This document shows positions 10,901 to 22,900 of a stretch of DNA of 64,000 bases, piece by piece. The notes beneath the pieces were generated by a model. The model did not search any database and was not told where the DNA came from. It worked only from the letters and a program-made list of their open reading frames with translations. This DNA is from Branchiostoma floridae (taxonomy: Eukaryota > Chordata > Leptocardii > Amphioxiformes > Branchiostomatidae): NCBI RefSeq assembly GCF_000003815.2, contig NC_049979.1, positions 35,271,273 through 35,335,272 on the forward strand, in the 5' to 3' direction. The position numbers and the translations under genes are program-made. Position 1 is the stretch's first letter. Every line of letters starts with the position of its first letter.

Positions 10901-13900
10901 TTTGTAGAAAGATGATTGTATGAGCCTTATTTAAAAGTTTTGTTAATGATCCTTTAGAGCCGAGTTTACGTGATTGGTAGAAAGATGATTTTGTGAGCGT
11001 TATGTGAAGATGTTAATGGCGCTTAGACCTGAGTTGACATGTGGTAAAGATGATTTTGTGCTTTATATGAAGATTGATGTTAAAGTGGCGTTTATATGTG
11101 GTCGAATATAGAGAGTATTTATAAGCCTTACATGAAGATATTTGTTAATGATGTCTATGATATATTTGTGATGGTAGTAACATATCTATTTTTGGTAAGA
11201 TGTTGTTGAGATATGTTCAGTGAAATAGTTGATTTTTGGTGTGACCCGGAACGGACATGGTATGAGCGTCAATCTGGTTTCAAATGTTTCTACAAGAGTT
11301 GTTAAAGCCTGTAGAACAAGTGCAGTGGCTTTGTATCAGATCAAGTGTTGTTGAAATTTGGTCCAGTTTGAAAAGTTGTATATATTAAAGTTGGAGTATT
11401 TTTTCATATACAAAGTATGTGGTGTTTTCTTTAGAATTTTTAGAAATTACTCTAGTTTGGCTTAACACCGTGGTAAACACCAGGGGTCTCCTAGTACCCT
11501 CATCCCCACCTTTGTGGGTTGGTGTTTTCCCAGGGTTAAAAAAAAAAAAAATGTTTTTTACTCTGAAATTGATAGTTATCGTTACTCATTGTTTCAGCTC
11601 GAAGAAAATATGAGTTTCTTGTTCCTGAGTGGGAGTTAGAGACTCCCTTTGATCCGGAAAGAGCAGCGCAGTCTAAACAGACAGCACATTCTTGGGTGAA
11701 CTGGGAAGGAAAACCCTGGGATGACACCAACCCACCAGCTTTACATGAAATTGTCGAGGGTGCTGAAGTCGAATAGCCCGGCCCAGAATATGGTAGAAGT
11801 GTTAAGTGGAGAGGCAAGTAAGGAAAGGGGGTTTCAGAATCTTGTGCAACTGTATAAGAATTTAAACAATCTGACGGGTTTTGTGCCCCTGTTTAAGGAG
11901 AATGAGTAGATTGGTTTTCTGTGTAAAATGTTTGTAATAAAAGAACAGGCAAGGTGATGTGTTGGTATTTGTTATGTGACTAATAGTATAAGGAAAGGGT
12001 GTTAAGGAATGGGAAGTTTAGGATTGGGGAAAAAGGGGGGATGAGTGGGAAGAAGACTGGGGAGAGTGTGGTATCAAAGGCCGATGAAGGGGCAGGTGTG
12101 GATGAGGGGTTTTATATTTTCCGCATACCTTTCAACTTATCCCCACTCTGAGCTTGGGCGAGAGGGGCGGGTGTGGCACTCGGAATATTTTACTATTCCG
12201 AGTGCCACACCTGGCCCGCGCGCCAAAGCCAGGTGGAATCTTTTTGTTCCACTGACCCCAGGTGAAAGCATAGTTTATGCTAATGAAGATAGGGGGCTTG
12301 GGTATAAATATAAGGTCCAGAATAGAGAAATACGTCTTTCTTACTGGGGAGGAGACAGGGGAGGGGAGGCAATGTGGATCAGGAGGTTACAAGGGCATAA
12401 AACTTAAAATGAGAGAAGGATGTTAGTCATTAATGTTGTAGTTGTTGTTTTTTTTTTTTTAATATTTATTTTTGGTACCCTCCCACCCCCCCCTCTAGGT
12501 TTGTTTCTTGTTGTCGGTTCAAGCCTCTCACGCCCAGCTTCAGGATGAGGGTTTCATATTTTCCGCATACCTTTCAACTTATCCCCACTCTGAGCTTGGG
12601 CGAGAGGGGCGGGTGTGGCACTCGGAATATTTTACTATTTAGCCTTGCAAGTCTGAATCAGGTAAGTCGCATTCCACAGACATTTGATCACGTCCAACAG
12701 CAAACCTGTTCGAACTACATTCTGCACCCCCTCCCCAGCGCCAGCACTTTATATCTCCAGATATGGTGGGGCTTGTCATAGAATGGATTACGCTATTCTT
12801 CCGTTACCCGTCTTAGAGTTGTGTACCTGTTAGTATTTGAGCTACCCCTTAATTTCTGCGCCCCTGAAGATGAAGTACCTGCGTGTCTCAGGACACAAAC
12901 TCGCTGATTCTAGCGTCATGTCTGCCATAGGATTCACGAAATATTCCATCAAAACTACTTTGGTGTGGAGAATACCTACATGTAAAGTTTCATATGAACA
13001 CGTGACCCATGACTGTGGGCCAAATGCAAACTAAGCCGTCTTCGAGCCACATCTGCATTCATACTAAGATGCGATTCACGTGAGCCACATAGATACTACC
13101 TATGGGAGGTGGTTTGCAAATTTAGCTGACTTCAGTGAGACTTCAAGTGTTCAGATGGAGCCACATTAATCCTGCTTTGGTGGTTTTGGCTCATAATCCA
13201 TTTGGCATTAGGCTTAGTATGAATGAGGCCCAACAAAGAGTCTTGTAACATGTTCTCATGCAAAAAAGTGTAATCACTGAAAAGTACAATAGCTGTCACA
13301 TCATGCAGGATACTGGTTGAATGAACTTAAAATCAATACAACAGGTGCGCCCTTGTCAAATTAAAGAGTTTATATGAAAAACTTGCCGTGTCTCTTGATT
13401 AGTGCAAAGTAAGAACAACAAACTGTATCTTTGACTTGTCCAAGGTGGCGGCTGAGCTCAGCTCTCTTGCGGAAAGTGAAGACACCAGACAGAAAGTCTG
13501 ATGCAGTCATTGAAGGTGACTTGGTCAAAATTACAACAGACCTGGAGATAGTCAAGAGTGTGCAGAAAGATCTAGAGCAAGTGACTTGGATGGATGACGT
13601 GCTGACAATTGCAGCAGATGTGACGAATGTAAAGAAAGTTCAAAAAGAGCAATTTGTTTTGGCAGAAGACAGTAAGAAGGTGGGTAGAATATTTCTCTAT
13701 TTTCTAGTTTGTACATCAGACTCATCAGAAAGTGCCTTTCACCATGTTTAACTGCTACACATTGCAGATGCCCCTGGCCATATGATTGGTCTGTATTATA
13801 ACATTTTGTAGGCCTAAAAGCTGAAAACATTGTCACAGTGTTTAAGTACCCAGTGATAAATACCCAAGGCTTCAATTTACAGTTCCCCATGTTCCATTGT

Positions 13901-16900
13901 ATTAATTTTGTATTTCATAATGTTTGATTACATTACATCATGACTTGTTATGTGGACATTATTTTATTATATTCCTGAGTGGTGAGGCCTGGATTAATTA
14001 CATGTAAATTTGCCAACTTGAAGAAGGTTTTCAGTTATGCCATGTTGGAACAATTTTGGTGTGGGTATGTATGTACGGTCAGGAGCATAACTTACTGACA
14101 AGAACCTGTGGATGGATTTTGATGATATTTGGTATTTGAGTAGTGGTTATGGAAAAGAAGATCATGTAATTTGATGATGGTTTATAGTTTTATACCTGGC
14201 ATTTTCTGTTAGTACTGCAGCTGGCTGAGGATGTGTTTGATGTATTCATTGCAAAATATTGAATGATTGTGTATAACAGATCCTAGGAAAGATTGGCAGG
14301 GTTCAAGGAGTAGGAAAAAATGGGGACATTGTTGTGAGGGTGGTTGGAGAAGAAATCAACAGGATTCTGAAGCCTCATGCTGTTGAGAAGATACAGAACC
14401 AGGGAGGTAAGTTAAACTTTCATCTAGCATTGTGTAGTGCAAATTCTTTTGCCCAAAACCTATAGAACCAGTCAGGTTTTAACTCTGTCTATAGAGCAGG
14501 CTTTTATTTTGTTCCCGTGGCTGTTTTTTTTTTGGTGTGTGTGTGGGGGGAGGGGGGCGGCTCATTTGGCTTGGCCCTTTGTAATTTCCAAAGGGCTGGG
14601 TGTATGATCACCAAATTCATCTTTCCTGTAATTTTGGTATCGCTATCATGATGTAATACGATGTAGAAATCATTGACGAAAAGTAAAACCGTCTTGAAAT
14701 TAACGTAAATTAACTTATTATATAGATCTAATAAACTAATAAATTAAATCAACTTAAAACTTAAGGTGTCTTTAGGTTATTGATATCTGAGTCTGCTGAA
14801 GACAGTCACGTTGATGTCAAAATGGTGTCCGCCATCTTGGATGGACAGTTTGATGTTTTAATTACGTTTTCTTACACATCATATAACTCCAAAATTCAGT
14901 GGAAATTGAATAAAATAGTGTTTTTGTGAAAAATATAAGGTTGTTACGAAAAAATCGATTTTGCATTCACGTTGTCCACCATCTTGGATTTTGACCAGTG
15001 GCATAAAATTAGCATTGATTATGAACATTTATCATTACGGTAATTGTAACATTAGATTTGATGTCAATAATGTAGGAAAACTAGAAGTGTGGTTTATCAA
15101 GAAAACCTTGAAACCTCATTGTTTAAACTGAAACAAGTAGGGCTGGTGGAATGGAAACAAAACCGTTTTTTCTTATTGGACCGGTCCAGAAAAAACAGAC
15201 CTGAAAAAATTTGGTGGACCGGATGTTGGGCCTCTTGGAAAATGGCATACACACATTTTGGGGCTTACCGGTCGATGAAAATAACAAGAGCGAACTCGGA
15301 GCGAGAAGAGTCTATAGTCATTTCTACAAAGTTTTACAATCAATTGTAGCCTAAGGCTTGTAGGATTTTATAAAGCCAGTGGGAGTTGAATACACCACAA
15401 AATAGATTTCTTTGTAGCGAAATGAACCATTGTTTTGAGTATCGTCCATTCACATAGTTAATCAGGTCCAGCTTCAGGTCCGGACCTGGACCTGACCCTC
15501 TGGACCTGGACCGGACCTGCACGGACCTGAATGTTCTGTACCGTTACCCACCCCCAGAAACAAGTAAATTTTGCAAAATGAATTGGCCCACCCAATAGTA
15601 TATACAATTAAGTGTAGGTCTGAATTTCTAGCAGATCACAACTTCTCTGCACTGCATCTTACTCCAGCAATTGTTACCGATGTGGTAGTCATTACTGCAG
15701 CAATATAATGATAAGTGACCATGTCTTGATGAAATAACTCAAGGTGGAATATTTCACACATTTGTCAAGACATCTCTTTACATTTTGCAGATATGTGTGC
15801 CCAGGGTCTTCATTACTGGAAGAAAGGAGTCTCCAAAGTATGTGTCCAATGTGGTAAATGCACCGCAGAGGGAGCAAAGTGCAGTATGAAGAACATGCCA
15901 CTTCGTTCTCCTGGCAGGTATGGACCAAAGCTCTGCTGACATCCACACAATGTAGCCTGCCTTGTAATTTGTTGTATATCATCAAAGCTGTCACTGATTC
16001 CATTGTTTTTTTTTTAAGTGGGTTGTAAACAATACAGGGTTTGAATTAACCACTTGCGCACCCCCTCCGTGCAAGTAGTTTTCTCCGTGCGCAAGTTGTT
16101 CAGAAAGTCAGGTTGCGCGCGGCGCAACTAGATTTTTGGGGTAAACAAAACGATCCTTAAGTTACAGGCCCTTTACTAAAAATATCAGAAAATTTGCGCC
16201 CTGTTTTGGGAATGCACGCCTTTGGTAAGCCGGAAACCGCCGGAAACTTCGCTCAAGTTTTTTTCAAAACCAGGCAAAGCTTTTGGTTGCCTGCATTGGG
16301 CTTTTTTGGCCCCGTTCATGATGCAAAAAAATGAAACGGTTCTATCGGTTAGGCAAGCTGAAAAGGATTCAGTTTTGTCATCTTGAACGCTCCGAAACGG
16401 ATGTGAAATGTTTTTTTCGGAACCTTCTCGGGAGGAAACGGTTTCTAGGTTATCCGGAATTGCGAATTTTCATCATGAACGCAAAAGGGGCGCAATCCGT
16501 TTTACATTTGGGCATGTGCGTTCATATTTGGTGGCGCCACGGGGAAAAAGTACAATTTTTAATCTGTCATTCGGGTGTTTCGGCCGCTTTTTCAATCGTA
16601 AAATTCGTTTTTATTAACGGGCCGCATCCTGGTCCACTGAGGAGCCAGCAGTCCTGATATCACAGGGGAATGTGTCAAAAGATCTAGTGGAAATGTCATA
16701 GCATCCTGTGTGAAAATTCAAGCGTCTGAAATTGCCTGGACGCCGTTTACGACCGTCTAACAGCGTCTGGGCCCGTTTTAAACCTTCTGGACACGTCAAT
16801 TGCCGTCAGAAACGGTCGCGGACACATCGTGAGCGTCCGGGCCATCTTGTCAGTTTTTATGTAGGACGCCCAGACGGCTGAAAGACCAATTCCATTGCCG

Positions 16901-19900
16901 TCTGAAACAGGGACTGATGGGGCTATAAAATCTCCGACGCCGGCAGCCGAATTCCGTCTCTCCCTATCCCCCGGGGATGTGCCGTTTTTATCTGCTGCAC
17001 ATGCGCAAATTTGAGCGGGTAAATATGATTTTGGCCGTTACACACTCGACCGTTAGACACTGACCGATGGAGAGCTTCTGTTCAGTACATAGATGTCTCT
17101 TGGACATTTTGGTCCGTTTGTTAAATTTTGCGCACTCTTGGAGCATGACTTCACTTCTTGGAAAAGCTGCATCTTTTTACGATATTTTGTTGAGCTCGGC
17201 TTTGTACCAACAACGGAATTTATGCGAAAAAAGACGATCAGGAAAATACAAATTTTCCGTGCGCCGGGCCGAATGGGATCATACAGCGACTACGTAAAAA
17301 AAAGAGAAGAAGAAAAATACAAAATGTAGAGATGCCGTCAAAAGAAGAGACTCAGTGTTGTTCCGTTAGCAGACTGTCATTTTTCAAGCACCGGTAAGTG
17401 AAAATTTAGCGTTTATGTTGATGTTTTTAGACACAAATTATGTTGGAAAAGTTTGGTGTCTTACGGTGTCCCCCTCCCCACTTACGCAAATGAAGAAATT
17501 ACGAATGTTATCTTGATGCTACAAACTAAAAATACTTCCCAAAACGTTGTAGAAGATGTGCACAAAACATCTGTTGTTATTATAAAGAATTATAATTGTT
17601 ATTATAAAGAATTATAATTAAAATGATTTGGCACCTCGTGACCTACCAGAATTTGCAAGCTGGATTTGCCGACGTCAATCAAGCTGTAACCGCCATCCCC
17701 ACTCCGGAGGGGATATTAAAGAAAATTATGAAACAGAGAGAACTTGTTTTGATAGCAAGGAAATAAGAATAACTTCAAATCATTGTAGAAAATATAACTA
17801 CGTAGTTACAACATGGTCGTGGGTGGTCTGCACTCCACTGGCTGCAAACTAGTATTTGATTGTTTGGAGTGCGGAAACACCGCAATAAAAGCTTTGAGCT
17901 GTAACCGGGCGGCGTCAGAAACGGCGTCCGGACAGCCGTGTATACCCGTTCCAAGCGTCCTCCTGGTCCGTATTCTCTTATAATTTGAATAATTCACTAA
18001 GTCTTGACTTGAGGGAGAAGAATTCCCCAATAATTTAAGACGCCTTGGACGGTTGTCGCAAACGGCGTTTCACCGTCTTGGATGCTTGAATTTTCACATA
18101 GGATGGCATACCAGGTATATCGGGACCACAATGTTTTCAGAGGCATTTCCAAAGTCATGACAGAACCCGGCTTCAGTAAGACAATTTCGATCAAAGACCA
18201 ATAATTTGACACAGAAGTACAAGTTTGGGCAAGATTACAACAACCTCAGGGGTCAGAGGTCGCATTACCATGCCTTTTCAAGGAACTGAAACTGTTTGCA
18301 AGTTTGCATCGTGAACGCAAAATGCAAACCGTTTCCTGTCGTTTGCTGTCAGATTTCCAGGCCAAACTGATAGAACCGTTTCATTTTTTGCATCATGAAC
18401 GGGGCCTTTGTCTAAGAATATTGAGTAAAATGCAATATCTATAATTAATTGTAATCATAATTTGTTGCCCTTTTGTTTTCCAGCTGTTGTGGCTGCAGGA
18501 GCAAAGATGCAGGCTGTGTGTACTGTAGACTCTGCAAGTCTTGTGCAGGGGATAAGGATATAATTGATCCGGACTTGAAAGAATTTATGCAAAATTGGAC
18601 TATGAATTTGTACAATCAGTTTGAAGGTGCAGTATCATTCCTTGAAATTTGTTTTGACTTGTGGACTGTTTGAAATACAGGCTATAATTATAGAAAATCA
18701 TGATGGAAAAACATCCTGCAGGTAATTTTTACAGTGGGGGTGCAAAATCTTCTGTTTTCAGTCACAATGGTTATAATATATCTAAAATATAATCACATGT
18801 ATGTAATATAAATGGGCATCAGGGTTTTATATCATCATCATCATCTGTCCTCCTAATCACAAGGTGACATAGTATCTATTATTATTTTTAGTTTATGTCA
18901 TACCTGGGCAGCGATAATGTTTGATACAGTGGTGTTCCGGACCGGGTGCTAAGTGCGGCACGGTCAAGTATTTGAATACTGGATTCGGACGTTGAAAAAA
19001 TTCCTGTTAACATTAAGATTTTTTGTTCAAGGACACCAAATTTTCTCAACTTCTGGCGCAGTTCTCATTGAAACATGTATTTTCTGGGACATGAGCGTTT
19101 TTCCATACACCCGGGTACTTTAGGCCAGGCCCTGTTTTAGGCACAAATTTGCACTATAGGGACTAATACTATTACTGCCTGATTGTACTCAATCATTCAG
19201 ATGAGCTCAATACAAAACCAAGAAGATGTACATGTAGCTCACAATTAATGAAATTATTATCCATCAGTTTCTGGTTTATTAGATGCTATTGATGACTGTG
19301 GCCTGGAGAGGGGAGATGAGGTAAAAGTGACTTTGGACAGGGACACCTTTAGAAAACTACAGGTAGAGAGAGGACTCTTCTGGGATGAGGACATGGTGAA
19401 GGTACATGTATTTGTTTTGCTATCTGTTCTTTTAACATTCATCAAAAAGGTTGATATTATGTTCAGTGACACATAGCGTTAAATGTTACCATTTGTAGCT
19501 GCAGCTGCAGTGTAACTGTGAGTGTTTGTAACAAACTTAGTTTGTAGAAATACAGGTCTTGAGTGTTTCAGTTGCAGATTTTGAATTTGGATAATGCAAA
19601 ATGTTGTGGTTAACATTGTATGTAAAAAAATGCAAATTAGATCTTGATTTTCATATGATTACGTAATGAAGAAAAGTTAATGAAGAGAATTATGTAAATT
19701 TGGAAGTCATTTGCATGATGATTGAGGAAATGTTACGATAGCTTCTTGAAGAAGGATACACGATTGTGCATTGTATTTGCTTAAAAGATACTACGTAGGC
19801 CAATGCGATATCTGAGCGTTCGAAGCTTAAAAACAAAGTCACTGCTTTTGGTCATTTTTCCACATTTTATAAATATTGTTGTTACACTGCACAACAATAT

Positions 19901-22900
19901 TCACACGTTTGAATGCGGCTTATTGAATATCAAGTTGTGTCATGAGGACGTCTTGAAATATGCATGCATATACTTCCCACTGCCGCTTGAGTTTTCTATC
20001 ATTGCATCCAACTTTCCACTTTCCAACAATTTGAAACAAGAAACTCACTTGAACATGATCGAACATATTCCCTACAGCCCTGTCATGTATGATGTACATC
20101 AATAAGTCTTAGACAGTGTAACCGCTGGGAAATGTTGAACTTTCGCCTGTTTTATCTTTAAAAGTTATTTTAATTTGAATGATTCAATTGCCTTATACAT
20201 GTAGATCATTGGAGTGCCCGGGACAGTTACACTGCATCTTGGAAATCATGTTCTTGTCCGCCTTCACAATGGAGAATGGTAAGATTACATTACGATGTCA
20301 GCAATTTTTGTTGCAATATCCTGATAATCCTTAACTTGTGAAATAATTGTGATATCCTCAATGACTTTGAATACATTAGATAGCGTCTGACTCAGATTTT
20401 TACAGTTACTGTAAGTTACAGTACTTAAAAGCACAAATCTTGATCTAGCTAGATTCAAAGTGACTGTCATACTCTCAGAGGCCAGAGTCATTGATAAACA
20501 ATTGTATCTGTATAGGGTACCCCTTTTTGCTGGGTGTTTGACTAAAACCTCTGGTGGGAGAGAAGAATCCATCAAGAAAGGAGACCTGGTCAGGGTGATA
20601 ATGGATGAAGAGAGGCTGAAGCAACTACAAACAGGACCACTAGTTGGAGACTGCAATACTGCAGTGCAGCAAGTACATTTATTGCTAGACTTTGCACTAT
20701 GATACAGGTATGATGTATAATGGACATGTATCACTGTATTTACATGTAATTACATTGTATGTACACATGTACATAGTGGTGCATACCTAAACTCATATTC
20801 AGGTCAGGTCCGGATTCAAGTCCAGCAGTTCAGGTTCAGGTTCAGGTTTGGACTTTAAGTCTGGACCTGAACCCATCATAATGATTGCATATTATGTGCA
20901 CTAGAAATTTTATTTTGAGGGGGAGGAGGGATGGGGCATATAAAATTGCATGTTATGAGTTGAAATGCAATGTGAAAAATAATCATGCAAATTATATACA
21001 GCCAGTGTAAACACGAAAAGTTTTTTGTCTCAGTGCAAATTTCACTGTCCATGGAAGGTTTTAAATGGTAAATAGAACAGAAAAAGGGAAATGTAAGTGA
21101 CAGATTGCTTTTTACAAGTCTGGACTTGGCTCAGTACATTTAGGTTTTTTTCTGGACTTGGACCTAAACATTTTAGGTCCAATTCCAAGTCCGGGCTTTA
21201 GCTACGCACCACTATATGTACATAAACTTGATTTTGCTGTAGGTTAAGGATTAAAGAGCATTATCATATAGCCAGGCGCTGCGGACCAATCAGAAGGACC
21301 CGTCCCACGTTGGTTATGACGCAGTAACATATTGATTCCGGCCAGGCCGGTGTGATTGGTCAGAATGAATCGACACCGGCACCGTTGTCGATTTGCATCG
21401 ACACCAGCACCAGTGTCGATGCAAATCGACACCGGTGCTGGTGTCAATTCATTCTGGCCAATCAGATGGAGCAATACAAACAAGAAAATAAGGGATCAGC
21501 CTTGTCAGAAACTTTTAAAGTACTAATATCTGAAAGTAGCAGGCAAGCCGCTTTGCGGCTTGCAGCGAGCCACGAAGTGGCAAGCGGGGGGTAGGTACGG
21601 GAGGGGGGTTGCCCCCCTCCTGTAGGGGGGGTTTGTAAAATTTGTAAATTTAGACCCCTAAACATCGTTTTTGGTGTATTCTGGACAACTTTTCTTGTCA
21701 GCTTATATCTTGGAATTAACCTCTACCATTTTGTGAAAGAATCCATCCACAATCAGGCATGTTGTGTTTCTAGTTATAGTCCAGAAAATAGTCACAGGCA
21801 CACAGAGCTACATGTAGGCCTATGCACTCAAAGGTCCAGATATTAGAACTCCGCCTCCTTGGAGGTGTGGTGGCAGTGTCTGCTGCAAGCTCAGATAATG
21901 TAAACAACAGAGAAAACCTAATACACGTGTGGGACATTCGTCAAAATGACAGTTTTCAGATCCCCAAAGACCCAGTAAGCTATCAGAAAACTGCCAGAGG
22001 TTTGAAGACAAATTGCTGGGGGATTTTGTAACAAAAGTAGGCGGCTGAAAAATGTAAAGTAGGCGGGGAAAAATAGCCGGCTGCCGGCTTGATTTGACAA
22101 GGCTGGGGATATGCAAGCATTGGCCAGTCAAAAGGAGCGAAACATATGCCAGAGCAGAGAGAATAAGTACAGACTGCAAGAGGGGGATGAGTTTTATTGT
22201 TCTAAAAAGCCAAAGACAACAGTGTTTCGAATATTTTCTGTGGAAATTTTGGTTTCAAAATGCAATCTGTAATCTCCTTACAAATGTATGTATCAAAGAA
22301 CAACGGAATTCACACGTGCATATAGTACTAAGGGATCTATGCGTCATACAGGAGTTTGCAAGTTTGGGTAGGCTATATGATAATAACAGGGCTCGAAATA
22401 CTGGGTGCATGTGCACCCAGGTGCACCCAAAATTGGAGCTGTGCACCCAATTATTTTCTGTGCCTGGTGCACAGGGTGGACCCAAATATTTTCTTAGGTT
22501 TATGTATGAAAAGATATCAAGTATACTAGTAACTATACATCATATTCTTGACATCTAAGTGTTAGAAAGATAATAAAAATGTCTGTCATGGTACTTGTTT
22601 AAGAATTTGATAGCATGTAACTAAGTTTTATTATCATATAGCCAGGGGATGTGGGCCAATCAGAAGTCCCCATTTCATGCTGGTTGTAACAGCCGTGCAT
22701 TAAATTTTTGATTATTGCATGTGTACATTAAAAACTTTTGAAAGTTTAAACCAATCAGAAGGACAGACAAACAGGACGCTGGCCAATCAGAATGAGATAT
22801 CCAGGAATTGTCCATCTGCCAAGATAGGGGAATAAGTACAGGCATGGCAGGGCGGATGGCTCCCTCTATTAACATCGGTAGTGCGTGTTTCTTTGTTCAA

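Larger units (their letters stand above)
8199..12187 (+). mobile_element. 4.0 kb TIR element carrying a gag-like gene
   Basis: The left end TATTCCGAGTGCCACACC at 8199 matches the reverse complement of the right end GGTGTGGCACTCGGAATA at 12170-12187. The flanks are TTATAC on the left and TTTTAC on the right, consistent with a six-base target duplication with one mismatch. Inside are a promoter-like segment, a two-exon gag-like gene (8389-10628), a 17 bp minisatellite, and a possible further exon near 11600. I see no transposase or reverse transcriptase, so the element looks non-autonomous. Confidence 0.65.

Noticed and set aside
8199-12360. Direct repeat of about 165 bases at 8203 and 12197 read as LTRs
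   Set aside because: The second copy belongs to a complete short element with its own inverted ends and TTTTAC duplications, and neither repeat has TG..CA ends or a primer-binding site. TIR element plus derivative explains it better.
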